This document shows positions 46,235 to 55,355 of a stretch of DNA of 64,000 bases, piece by piece. The stretch's first letter is position 1. The number at the start of each line of letters is the position of its first letter. Source of the DNA: CAIUGU01 sp963819685 (GTDB lineage: Bacteria > Pseudomonadota > Gammaproteobacteria > Steroidobacterales > Steroidobacteraceae). Position numbers and translations under genes: made by a program. The notes beneath the pieces are model-generated. The model did not search any database. It was not told the origin of the DNA and was given only the letters and a program-made list of their open reading frames with translations. The DNA lies in contig CAWFXI010000011.1 in assembly GCA_963819685.1 (NCBI GenBank), positions 186,001 to 250,000 on the forward strand, read 5' to 3'.

Positions 46235-47648
46235 TCAGCGATACGAGCCGTAGGACTTCGGGCGCGAAATTCTCGAACTTGGTGTACTCGCCGAGGAAGG
46301 TCAGCTGCACGTCGCCGATGGGGCCATTGCGCTGCTTGGCGATGATGATGTCGGCAATTCCCTTGCGCGTGGTGTTCGGGTCATAGACCTCATCGCGGTA
46401 GATCATCATGATCAGGTCGGCGTCCTGCTCGATCGCCCCGGACTCGCGCAGGTCCGACATGACAGGCTTCTTGTCCTGCCGCTGTTCCACGCTGCGATTC
46501 AACTGCGAGAGCGCAATGACCGGGACGGCAAGTTCCTTCGCGAGTGCCTTGAGCGACCGCGAAATCTCGGAGATTTCAGTCGCGCGATTTTCCTTCGTGC
46601 CGGGCACCTGCATCAATTGCAGATAGTCGATGACGATCAGGCCAAGCCCGTGCTCGCGCTTCAGGCGGCGCGCCCGCGCACGAATTTCGGTGGGCGTCAG
46701 CGCGCCCGTGTCGTCGATGAAGATTGGCGCGTTCTTCATCAGGCTGATCGCACTGTTGATGCAGGACCATTCCTGGTCGCCGAACAGACCGGTACGCAGA
46801 TGCGACTGGTTGACCCGACCGAGCGACGAGATCATGCGCAGTGCCAGCTGCTCGCGGGACATTTCCATGCTGAACACCGCGACCCGCGTGTTCGAACCAA
46901 TGGCTGCATTCTCGGCAATATTGATCGCCAGCGTGGTCTTGCCCATCGATGGCCGGCCGGCAATGACGATCAGGTCGCCGGGTTGCAAGCCCGCCGTCAT
47001 CTTGTCCAGCTCCTTGAAGCCGGTGCCGACACCTGTCAGTTCACCCTGGTTCTGGTGCCGCTTGTCGAGCAGATCGATCGTGGGCCCGAGTACTTGCGAC
47101 AGCGCTATGAATCCTGAGCCGGTCTTGCGGCCGCTTTCCGCAATCTCGAAGACGCGGCGTTCTGCGTCGTCCACCAGCTCGATCGCAGAGCGACCTTCCG
47201 ACTGATAAGCGCTGGCTGCGATCTCGCCCCCGACCCTGATCAGTCGACGCAGCTGCGAACGCTCTCTGACGATATCGGCGTACGCACGGATGTTGGCAGC
47301 GGTCGGCGTCTCGCGGACCAGCGTCGCGAGGTAAGTGAGACCACCGGTGTCGCCCTGTTTGCCCTGGCGGTCGAGATATTCAGCGAGGGTCACAGCGTCG
47401 CTGGGCTCGCTGCGGCCGGCGAGTTCGGCAATCGCGGCGAAAATCAGCTGGTGATCGCGCCGGTAGAAATCCTCGGCGGTAATGCGGTCGGCAATGGCAT
47501 CCCAGGTGCTGTTGTCGAGCATGAGGCCGCCGAGAACGGCCTGCTCTGCTTCGACAGAATGCGGCGGGACGCGGATCGCCTCTTCGGGCGATACCGCCCG
47601 CGGCCGCCGCACGGGCCCCGGTTCGCCATCAGGCACGGGTAGCGCCAT
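46235..47648 (-). CDS. dnaB: Replicative DNA helicase DnaB, C-terminal frameshift
   Basis: The hexameric fork helicase. The N-terminal domain is PPHSVEAEQAVLGGLMLDN, the RecA-like core has Walker A GRPSMGKTT and LGLIVIDYLQLM, and the DnaB motif is QDADLIMMIYRDEVY. The literal frame runs past the expected end into alr (569 residues, to 45939). Deleting one base from the pair at 46253-46254 gives FENFAPEVYGSYR and a stop at 46235, for 470 residues, almost the E. coli length. I therefore place the end at 46235. Confidence 0.95.
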
Positions 47649-47678
47649 GATGCTGGGCCCTTTTGTTCCGGCTCTCGG

Positions 47679-48128
47679 CTACTCTTCGCCGACGATGGTC
47701 AGGTTGAGCGTGGTGACGACGTCAGCATGTAGCTGGATCTGCACGCTGTGCTCACCGGCCAGGCGGATCGGACCTTCGGGCAGGCGGACTTCAGAGCGCT
47801 CAAGCGACAGACCTGCTTTGGTGGCGCCCTCGGCAATGTCTGCCGTGCCGATGGAACCGAACAACTTGCCTTCGCTGCCCGCCTTCGCAGTGATCGACAG
47901 TTTGAACTCCGCAAACTTTGCGGCTCTTGCCTGAGCAGCGGCGAGTTCTTCGCGGGCAGCCTTTTCAAGTTCGGCACGACGGGCTTCGAACTTTGCCTTG
48001 TTGGCCTCGGTCGCCAGGGTTGCCTTGCCATGGGGCAACAGGAAATTGCGGCCATAACCGGACTTGACCTTCACGAGGTCGCCGATGTTGCCGAGATTGG
48101 CGACTTTCTGCAGGAGTATGACTTCCAT
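47679..48128 (-). CDS. rplI: 50S ribosomal protein L9
   Basis: A 149-residue two-domain protein starting MEVILLQKVANLGNIGDLVKVKSGYGRNFLLPHGKA, the L9 signature, with the long connecting helix. It sits in the rpsF-rpsR-rplI-dnaB order typical of Gammaproteobacteria. Confidence 0.97.
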   Translation of the reverse strand: MEVILLQKVANLGNIGDLVKVKSGYGRNFLLPHGKATLATEANKAKFEARRAELEKAAREELAAAQARAAKFAEFKLSITAKAGSEGKLFGSIGTADIAEGATKAGLSLERSEVRLPEGPIRLAGEHSVQIQLHADVVTTLNLTIVGEE

Positions 48129-48212
48129 CGTGACACCTTCACCTATGCAAAACTGAACAAAACCCTTTGATCAACCGGTTACTCACACGCGGCCTCAATA
48201 TCAGTCACCCGA

Positions 48213-49124
48213 TCAGGCACCCGCGAGGCCCTTGAACTGCCGCCAGTTGTCGGCGGCGCCCCAGGCGGCGAGCAGCGTCACCATGATGAACGCTGACAGA
48301 GGCACAAGCAAAAACACGTAAATCACCACCAGGCCGCTTTGTCCCATCTGGCGCGCCGCCTTGCGACGGTGCGCCGCTGCAAGTCCCTGGAAAGCCAGCG
48401 CGCTGACGGCAACCCAGGACAGGCAGTCGACGACTTCCACTTCCAGCAACGCGGCGACCGCGATGATCACGACCGACACCAGCCCAAGCGCCCGCCCCAA
48501 CCGCAATTCACGATACTCTGTACCGAAACCACCCGGCGATTCCAGCAGCGACTGCCACCAGCGACCGAGGAAAACCGCGCTCAAGGTGCCGAGCAGTCCG
48601 AGCGCCGCATACGCGCCCCACATCGTCCGCGCAAATCCCGAGATCATCTGCTCCGGATTCGCGAGCACCACGCCGCTCGTCTTCAACGACTCGACCGCTT
48701 CCCGCAATAGCGCTTCCCAGACAGCGCTGGGACTATCGAGTACCGCATACACGCCCAGCAGCAGCAACCACATCCCAAGCACTGCCAGCTGGAAGCACAG
48801 GGTCAACGACCCCACGCGCTTCAGCAACACTCCCAGGGCGGCCGGTACAAGAAAGGCCAGTCCCGCAAGGCCTGCTGCCACCACCAGCGGCTGCTGGATC
48901 GACAACAGCGTGCCCACTGCCACCGCAAAACTCACGACTGCAACGGTGATGCCACGCGTTGCTGCGCCCGGTGAATCGCCGTACAGGATCACCAACACCG
49001 CTGCTGCAGAAGCCACCAGCGCAAACGGAGAAAATCCTTGCGGCGACAGGGCTGCAAGACAGGCGCCGATGAAGAACGCCCGCCAGGGTTGTCCAACCAG
49101 CCAGGCCGCAAACCTGCGATGCAT
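48213..49124 (-). CDS. DUF2232 membrane protein, function unknown
   Basis: A 303-residue polytopic protein with about eight hydrophobic segments, resembling DUF2232/YybS proteins often found between rpsR and rplI. No catalytic motif is visible. Its place in a translation operon is the only functional hint. Confidence 0.85.
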   Translation of the reverse strand: MHRRFAAWLVGQPWRAFFIGACLAALSPQGFSPFALVASAAAVLVILYGDSPGAATRGITVAVVSFAVAVGTLLSIQQPLVVAAGLAGLAFLVPAALGVLLKRVGSLTLCFQLAVLGMWLLLLGVYAVLDSPSAVWEALLREAVESLKTSGVVLANPEQMISGFARTMWGAYAALGLLGTLSAVFLGRWWQSLLESPGGFGTEYRELRLGRALGLVSVVIIAVAALLEVEVVDCLSWVAVSALAFQGLAAAHRRKAARQMGQSGLVVIYVFLLVPLSAFIMVTLLAAWGAADNWRQFKGLAGA

Positions 49125-49155
49125 CGCTTGCCACCGCCCGCGGGTTGATTTGAGA

Positions 49156-49380
49156 TCAGTGCTGATCCGTATACGGCAACAGCGCCAGAAACCGCGCTCG
49201 CTTCACTGCCACAGCCAGCTGCCGCTGGTAATGCGACTTGGTGCCGGTGATCCGGCTCGGAACGATCTTGCCGGTTTCAGTGACGTAGTTCTTCAGGATG
49301 CCGAGATCCTTGTAATCGATCTGGACGATCCCTTCAGCGGTAAACCGGCAGAAACGGCGCCGGCGGAAAAAACGTGCCAT
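49156..49380 (-). CDS. rpsR: 30S ribosomal protein S18
   Basis: A 74-residue basic protein (MARFFRRRRFCRFTAEG... KNYVTETGKIVPSRITG), the S18 signature. It binds S6, encoded just upstream. The priB gene that often separates the two is missing. Confidence 0.97.
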   Translation of the reverse strand: MARFFRRRRFCRFTAEGIVQIDYKDLGILKNYVTETGKIVPSRITGTKSHYQRQLAVAVKRARFLALLPYTDQH

Positions 49381-49437
49381 GGGTAAACCCTCGAAGTTGG
49401 TGAACCGAAGTCAGTGCTCGAGCAGCGTGCGACCGGA

Positions 49438-49830
49438 TTAACGGTCGGACTGCATGCCCGGACCTTCGTCGTCGCCGTCATCGGCGAAGCGCTCGTTCCG
49501 TTCGGCATCGTCGCCACGCAGCATTGGCGAAGGCTCAGTCACGGCGGCATCCATCTTGATGACGAGGTGACGCAGCACGGCGTCGCTGAAGCGGAAAGCA
49601 CCCGTCAGCTCATCGAGCGTCTTCTTGTCGACTTCGATATTGAGCAGCACGTAGTGGGCTTTGTGAACCTTCGCGATCGGGAAGGTGAGCTGGCGACGGC
49701 CCCAGTCTTCGAGACGGTGGATCTGGCCACCGCCGGTTGCGATCATGCCCTTGTAACGCTCGAGCATGGCCGGAACCTGTTCACTCTGGTCAGGGTGGAC
49801 CAGAAACACGATTTCATAGTGTCTCAGCAT
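49438..49830 (-). CDS. rpsF: 30S ribosomal protein S6
   Basis: A 130-residue protein from ATG 49830 (MLRHYEIVFLVHPDQSEQV), with AAGGGAAG just upstream. The C-terminus is an acidic tail as in many S6 proteins (DDAERNERFADDGDDEG). A longer frame to 49875 adds 15 residues with no family support. Confidence 0.96.
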   Translation of the reverse strand: MLRHYEIVFLVHPDQSEQVPAMLERYKGMIATGGGQIHRLEDWGRRQLTFPIAKVHKAHYVLLNIEVDKKTLDELTGAFRFSDAVLRHLVIKMDAAVTEPSPMLRGDDAERNERFADDGDDEGPGMQSDR

Positions 49831-49964
49831 GACTTCCCTTTGGATAAAGCCTCCCGAACTTCGGCGGTGAGGCAAGGAGTATTGGTCCCTTGAGTGCCGT
49901 CAGCACTTGAGGGGCCGCGAATGGTAGCGGAGCGGCGCCAGCCGCGCAATGACGGTGCGGCCGA

Positions 49965-50711
49965 TCAGCCTCGACGTTGTCTGACCGCTTCGAATAGCAC
50001 GACCCCCGTCGCCACGGAGACGTTGAGGCTCTCGACCGATCCGGCCATGGGGATCCGCACCAGCGAATCGCAATGTTCGCGGGTCAGGCGCCTGAGACCT
50101 TCGCCCTCCGAGCCCAGTACCAGGGCCAAAGGCCCTTTGAGATCAGTAGCATAGACATCCTGGGTCGCATCTCCGTCCGTACCGACAATCCACAGACCGC
50201 GATCCTTCAGGTGGCGCAGCGTACGCGCCAGATTCACCACATGAATTAAAGGAGTGGACTCGGCGGCTCCGGAAGCCACTTTCCTGACTGTTGGCGACAA
50301 TCCCGCCGCCCGGTCCCTGGGCACGATCACAGCGTGGACACCCGCCGCATTGGCTGTCCGTAAACAGGCGCCCAGATTGTGCGGGTCTTGAACACCATCC
50401 AGCACAAGCACAAAGGGCAATGGTCCGGCCTGGTCCAGGATGTCATCGAGCGCGCCCTCGCCCTGGGGGCCCGCGGCGGCCAGCCGGGCAATCACTCCCT
50501 GGTGGCGTGCGTTGCCGGACAGCTGATCCAGTTCGCGAATGTCTTTACGTTCAACCGCAATGCCCGCCGCGCGAGCGAGCTGCTCGATGGCCTCGATGCG
50601 TCCGTCACTTCGACCTCGCTGCAGCAGGACACCCGTCACGCGGCTCGCTTGGCTTTCGAGCACGGCGTGCACCGCGTGCAAGCCGAACACCAACGCCGTC
50701 TCCGTGGTCAC
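49965..50711 (-). CDS. rlmB: 23S rRNA (guanosine-2251-2'-O) methyltransferase RlmB
   Basis: A 248-residue SpoU methyltransferase. An N-terminal substrate-binding part is followed by the three motifs: VLDGVQDPHNLGACLRTANA, LVLGSEGEGLRRL and VESLNVSVATGVVLFEA. Its start overlaps the rnr stop by 4 bases. Confidence 0.96.
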   Translation of the reverse strand: MTTETALVFGLHAVHAVLESQASRVTGVLLQRGRSDGRIEAIEQLARAAGIAVERKDIRELDQLSGNARHQGVIARLAAAGPQGEGALDDILDQAGPLPFVLVLDGVQDPHNLGACLRTANAAGVHAVIVPRDRAAGLSPTVRKVASGAAESTPLIHVVNLARTLRHLKDRGLWIVGTDGDATQDVYATDLKGPLALVLGSEGEGLRRLTREHCDSLVRIPMAGSVESLNVSVATGVVLFEAVRQRRG

Positions 50712-52978
50712 GACCGCTTTGGCCCCCGCCGCTGGTTGCGTTGACCCGACTTGCCCTTGCTCCGTTGCCAGGGATGCCTGCCCGCTTCGGCGGCTTTGGG
50801 ACGCTCTGCAAGTTCGAAATCGATCTTGCGCTCGTCGATGATGACGTTGATGAGTCGCACCTTCAGATGATCGCCGAGCCGGAACACCCGCTTGCTGCGT
50901 TCACCCACCATCCGGTAGCCCGATTTGTCGCGGCTGAAGTAGTCAGAGCCGAGAGCGCTCACGTGAATGAGGCCGTCGATCTGGACCCCCGCCACCTGGA
51001 CAAACAATCCGAAGTCGACCACGCCCGTCACCAGTGAATCAAACTCCTCGCCGATCTTGTCCTGCATGTATTCGCACTTGAGCCATGACATCGCGTCACG
51101 CGTGGCTTCGTCGGCGCGGCGTTCCTTGAACGAACACTGCTGACCGAGCGTATCCATCGCCGACAGCGATGCCGGCAGGTCATCGCCAGTCCCTTCGCGC
51201 AGCACATGGCGGATACCCCGATGCACGATGAGATCGGGATAGCGCCTGATCGGTGACGTGAAATGCGCATACTCGGTCAACGACAATCCAAAGTGACCGA
51301 TGTTGGCAGGCTGATAAACGGCCTGGGGCAGCGTGCGCACGACAACCGTTTCGATCAGATGGCCTTCCTCCTTGCCCGCTGCCTGCGCGAGGACTGCGCT
51401 CAGGTCTTCCGGAGTCAGCGGCCGCCCGACCGGCAACTCGATCGCAAAGCCCTTCAGAAATTCGCGCAGTTGTTCGAGCCGGTCAGCCTCAGGCTGGCCA
51501 TGGACGCGATAGAGCGTCGGGATCTTGTGCTTTTTCAGGAATCGCGCCGCCTGCACGTTCGCGGCAATCATGCATTCCTCGATCAGTCGATGGGCATCGT
51601 TGCGCGACTGCTCGACGAACGTCGCGATGCGGCCATTCTCGTCAAACCGCGCCTTCATCTCCGGGGCATCGAAATCGAGTGCGCCGCGCTGCTGCCTCGC
51701 TTTGTACAGCGCCTGGAACACGTCATACAGGTGCCGCAATGGCTCACCAAGCGCAGCACCCTTTGCGAAAGGCTTCGCGGCCGGTGGAGACTGCGCCAGG
51801 AACGCAGCGACTTCGGTATAGGTGAGGCGTGCAGCAGAGCGCATCAGGCCTTCAAAGAAGTGGGCGCGCGTGACCTTGCCGTTGTCGGCCACCCGCATCT
51901 CGCACACCATGCACAGTCGATCGACGCCCGGGTTCAAAGAGCACAGCCCGTTGGACAGTGCTTCCGGCAACATCGGGATCACACGGTTCGGAAAATACAC
52001 GGACGTGCCACGATGCAGCGCTTCCTGATCCAGTTGCGAGCCGTGGTCGACGTAGTGACCGACATCCGCAATGGCAACGAGCAGCCGCCAGCCGGTGCCC
52101 GCTGGTTCACACCAGACCGCGTCGTCAAAGTCACGCGCATCCTCACCGTCGATGGTTACCAGTGGCAGCTCGCGCAAATCTTCCCGGCCCCGCTTCGCAC
52201 CTTGGGCAACGGCATGCCCGAATACAGCGGCCTCGGCAATCGCTTCCGAAGGAAATTCGAAGGGCAGCCCGTGCGAGTGAATGGCGATCTCGGTTTCCAT
52301 TCCCGGCGCAGCATGCTCTCCGAGCACGCGGGTCACCTCACCAAGCGGTTGGGCGGTCCGGCTGGGCTGCTCGATGATTTTCAGCAGGACCACCTGTCCT
52401 GGCAGCGCCACTCCCACATGCTCTCGCGGCACCAGCACGCGGTGACTGATGCGCGGGTTGTCCGGCACGACGAAGTAGATACCTGACTCTTCATAGAGCC
52501 GGCCAACGATCTCGAGCGTCCCCCGCTCCAGCACCTCGACGATCACGCCTTCCGCGCGACCCCGGTGATCAACGCCGGTGACACGCGCCGCGACTCGATC
52601 GCCATGCATGACCTGCTGCATCTGGCGATGCGCAAGATAGAGAGGCGCCTCGGTGCGATCATCGGGTTGCAGAAAACCGAAGCCGTCCTTGTGCCCGCTG
52701 ACCGTGCCCACCGTGAGCCCAAGGCGTTCGCGCAGACAATACTGTCCACGACGATTGCGGATGAGCTTGCCGCCATGGATCAGGCCTTCAAGTTGTTCGG
52801 TGAGTTGAGGGAGTGCGGCGGCCTTGACCCCTACCCGCTCGGCAACATCGTTGAGCGGCAAGGGCTGGCCGGCAGCCTGCAAAGCCGCCAGCAGTTCTTC
52901 ATCCGTAAGTCGGCTTGGAGGACCATTGCGTCGCTTGGCCGCGGCCACCGGTTCCGTCTTCTTCGTACGTTTCGTCAT
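50708..52978 (-). CDS. rnr: Ribonuclease R
   Basis: A 756-residue processive 3'-5' exoribonuclease. The N-terminal winged helix comes first, then cold-shock domains (LTVGTVSGHKDGFGFLQPD), the RNB catalytic core (TIDGEDARDFDDAVWCEP) and an S1 domain (GEEFDSLVTGVVDFGLFVQ). A basic tail ends it (QRSKGKSGQRNQRRGPKRS). It heads the rnr-rlmB-rpsF line and diverges from tRNA-Leu. Confidence 0.96.
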   Translation of the reverse strand: MTKRTKKTEPVAAAKRRNGPPSRLTDEELLAALQAAGQPLPLNDVAERVGVKAAALPQLTEQLEGLIHGGKLIRNRRGQYCLRERLGLTVGTVSGHKDGFGFLQPDDRTEAPLYLAHRQMQQVMHGDRVAARVTGVDHRGRAEGVIVEVLERGTLEIVGRLYEESGIYFVVPDNPRISHRVLVPREHVGVALPGQVVLLKIIEQPSRTAQPLGEVTRVLGEHAAPGMETEIAIHSHGLPFEFPSEAIAEAAVFGHAVAQGAKRGREDLRELPLVTIDGEDARDFDDAVWCEPAGTGWRLLVAIADVGHYVDHGSQLDQEALHRGTSVYFPNRVIPMLPEALSNGLCSLNPGVDRLCMVCEMRVADNGKVTRAHFFEGLMRSAARLTYTEVAAFLAQSPPAAKPFAKGAALGEPLRHLYDVFQALYKARQQRGALDFDAPEMKARFDENGRIATFVEQSRNDAHRLIEECMIAANVQAARFLKKHKIPTLYRVHGQPEADRLEQLREFLKGFAIELPVGRPLTPEDLSAVLAQAAGKEEGHLIETVVVRTLPQAVYQPANIGHFGLSLTEYAHFTSPIRRYPDLIVHRGIRHVLREGTGDDLPASLSAMDTLGQQCSFKERRADEATRDAMSWLKCEYMQDKIGEEFDSLVTGVVDFGLFVQVAGVQIDGLIHVSALGSDYFSRDKSGYRMVGERSKRVFRLGDHLKVRLINVIIDERKIDFELAERPKAAEAGRHPWQRSKGKSGQRNQRRGPKRS

Positions 52979-53026
52979 GGGAGGGAGCTTGTATCACAAG
53001 CCATTTGCCTGAGCTTCCCCAATTTA

Positions 53027-53055
53027 TTGACACTGCTTAGGTGCCTGAGTACATT
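53027..53055 (+). promoter_or_regulatory. Sigma70 promoter of tRNA-Leu
   Basis: TTGACA (53027-53032) and TACATT (53050-53055) are 17 bases apart, a near-consensus sigma70 promoter. The tRNA begins 39 bases after the -10 box. Confidence 0.85.
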
Positions 53056-53093
53056 GGCGCGCCTTTCGCGGGACCGCCCGCTTCCCCCCTATT

Positions 53094-53178
<85 letters not shown>

Positions 53179-53180
53179 TC

Positions 53181-53224
53181 AAACTTCAGATAATTCAATT
53201 ATCTACAATAGATTATTGAAGTTT
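53181..53224 (+). terminator. Possible terminator after tRNA-Leu
   Basis: AAACTTCA (53181-53188) pairs with TGAAGTTT (53217-53224) and encloses AGATAAT-TCA-ATTATCT. The stem is AT-rich and followed by TATATC rather than a pure T run, so its activity is uncertain. The rest of the gap to 53374 shows nothing further. Confidence 0.45.
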
Positions 53225-53374
53225 TATATCGCTTCTTTGGCGATCGTCTCACGGTGTTTTGTAAGCTCAACTTCGCGTTGCCCGAAAGCGAACGATGAGC
53301 GGCTGATGTGCCGATTCTATATTCAGTCTTCATCGGTGACAAGTTAACCGGGAGTCTACGGCGTGATTGCAGGC

Positions 53375-54352
53375 TCATTGCATTGACAACCGTTGCGCTT
53401 CGGCGCAGTCGCCAGTCATCTCGAAATAGCGTTGCACGGTCGGGACGTCGCTTTCGTAGGGATGCTTCTCGTTGCCCAAGCGTGGCAGTTGGGCGATGCG
53501 GGCCTTGTCATAGGCGCCGTCGAATTCGGTGTGGTTGGTCATGAGCACTGTCGCACCTGCTGCGCCAGCGGCCGCGCGCATTTTCGACGCGCTGTCGCGG
53601 TAGATCGCAAAGTTTTCTTTGCGGCGGGGGAAGTTGAAAGCCGTGCCGCCCGAGTAAGCCACCGTCAGCGTGCGGCCTCCGTCTTTCACGGGAAAGATGA
53701 ATGACAGCGTGCCCGGTGAATGTCCCGGAGTAGAGATTGCTTCTACGGTGGTCCCACCGAGCGTGATCTTCATGCCCTCCTGCCCCACGGTGACATCGCG
53801 CTTCGGGACACCTCCCGCAGCGGTCTCAGGACGTTGAAGTGTGGAATCCCAGTCCACACCGCCCATCACGACCTTGGCGCCGTAACGACTCTGGAGCAGT
53901 GCCGCGCCCTGGTCATGGTCACCGTGGGCGTGGCTGATCAGTACATACTTGATGTTGCGCGGGTCGAGCCCCAATTTCGTCAGTCCCTCCACCATCTCCG
54001 GCTCGACGGCGTAGTCGTACAGCGTATCGATGACAATGATCCCCTCGCTGGTGGTGAGCGCCCACGCGGAGTGAATCAGCGTGCCGATGAAGTAGAGATT
54101 GTCGAACACCTTGTAGGGCTTCGCGTACCAGGTAGCGCGGTCCGGTACCACGCGTGGCGCATTGGCTGGCCGCGGCGCTGGCGGATTGAGATTGTCAGGT
54201 GCCACACAGATCCGTAGGAAGGTCCCAGCATAGTCCCGACCCGCGGCGCGCTTTGCCGCGGCGACCAGGCTATCGGGAGTGACCTGCGCGGCGACTTGGG
54301 CCGTTGGCAGACCTGCAAGCAACATGACGGCCAAAAGAAAATGGCGGTTCAT
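53375..54352 (-). CDS. Secreted subclass B3-like metallo-beta-lactamase fold hydrolase
   Basis: A 325-residue protein from ATG 54352, with GGAGGA upstream and a signal peptide ending AQVAAQ. Zinc ligands are HAHGDHD (about residue 150), the His in TPGHSPGT and the His in TNHTEFDG. The last two match the B3 pattern. It may be a beta-lactamase or a related hydrolase, since many B3 relatives have other substrates. It is on the minus strand, downstream of the aldo/keto reductase. Confidence 0.85.
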   Translation of the reverse strand: MNRHFLLAVMLLAGLPTAQVAAQVTPDSLVAAAKRAAGRDYAGTFLRICVAPDNLNPPAPRPANAPRVVPDRATWYAKPYKVFDNLYFIGTLIHSAWALTTSEGIIVIDTLYDYAVEPEMVEGLTKLGLDPRNIKYVLISHAHGDHDQGAALLQSRYGAKVVMGGVDWDSTLQRPETAAGGVPKRDVTVGQEGMKITLGGTTVEAISTPGHSPGTLSFIFPVKDGGRTLTVAYSGGTAFNFPRRKENFAIYRDSASKMRAAAGAAGATVLMTNHTEFDGAYDKARIAQLPRLGNEKHPYESDVPTVQRYFEMTGDCAEAQRLSMQ

Positions 54353-54468
54353 AGCTATTTCCTCCGCTTGAGTTGCAATTCGCAGACGACGCAATGCGCG
54401 GCCGGAAGGCTCCGCAAGATCGAGGCCGCCGGTACCATATGGGTTACTGCGCCATCCCAAAAAAAACG

Positions 54469-55320
54469 CTAGAGCCCGAGCTTGCGCTCACTCATCCACT
54501 TGATGATTGCCGGGTCGCGGTGCGAGAAAAAGGCGCTCGTGCCCTCCTCCAGGCGCCCGATCGTTTGCATGTCGGTTTCCGACAACTCGAAGTCGAAGAC
54601 GGCGAGGTTCTCTTGCATCCGCTCCTTGCGCACGGACTTGGCCAAAGCCACGATGCCCCGCTGCACCAGCCATCGCAACACCACCTGACCGATCGTTTTT
54701 CCGTGATGGTCGGCGATCGCGTGCAACTGTTCGTTCTTGAAAAGGTCTTTCCGCCCTTCGGCGAAGGGCGCCCATGCCTCCGGCTGTACGCCCAGCCCGC
54801 GCATGAAATCAACGCTCTCGGCTTGCTGGTGAAAGGGATTGACCTCGATCTGGTTGACGGCAGGCGTCACTTCATTGAAAGCCGTCAGGTCCATCAGCCG
54901 GTCGGGCTGGAAGTTGCTTACGCCAATTGCGCGCAACTTGCCGCCGCGATAGGCCTCCTCCATCGCCCGCCACGCGCCGTGAACATCCGAATACGGTTGG
55001 TGGATCAAATACAGGTCGAGATAGTCCATTCCCAGGCGACTGAGTGACTTGTCGATCGCAAGACGGGCACGCTCGTAGCTGGCGTCCTCTACCCAAAGCT
55101 TGCTGGTGACAAACAACTGGTCCCGTGAGATGCCGCACCGTTTGATTGCGCGCCCTACAGCCTGCTCATTGCCATACGAGGTGGCCGTGTCGATCAGCCG
55201 ATAGCCAACTTGCACAGCATCGATGACGCAGCGCTCGCATTCGGCTTCGTCGGCGATCTGGAAGACGCCGTAGCCCAGGATCGGCATCTTGATGCCGTTG
55301 TTCAGTGTCACTTCCAGCAT
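54469..55320 (-). CDS. Aldo/keto reductase
   Basis: A 283-residue NADPH-dependent reductase with the barrel motifs NNGIKMPILGYGVFQ, the tetrad Asp and Tyr in LIDTATSYGNE, Lys in VTSKLWVED and His in YLIHQPY. The phosphate loop SVRKERMQEN is present. It is related to 2,5-diketo-gluconate reductase-like enzymes. It follows the molybdenum hydroxylase genes on the same strand. Confidence 0.93.
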   Translation of the reverse strand: MLEVTLNNGIKMPILGYGVFQIADEAECERCVIDAVQVGYRLIDTATSYGNEQAVGRAIKRCGISRDQLFVTSKLWVEDASYERARLAIDKSLSRLGMDYLDLYLIHQPYSDVHGAWRAMEEAYRGGKLRAIGVSNFQPDRLMDLTAFNEVTPAVNQIEVNPFHQQAESVDFMRGLGVQPEAWAPFAEGRKDLFKNEQLHAIADHHGKTIGQVVLRWLVQRGIVALAKSVRKERMQENLAVFDFELSETDMQTIGRLEEGTSAFFSHRDPAIIKWMSERKLGL

Positions 55321-55355
55321 GTCTATGCACTACGCTCCGTAGTTCCGGCGATCAT

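Noticed and set aside
45939..47648. A DnaB-alanine racemase fusion protein of 569 residues
   Set aside because: The shared frame arises from one extra base at 46253-46254; deleting it gives the usual DnaB end (EVYGSYR) and a separate Alr start.
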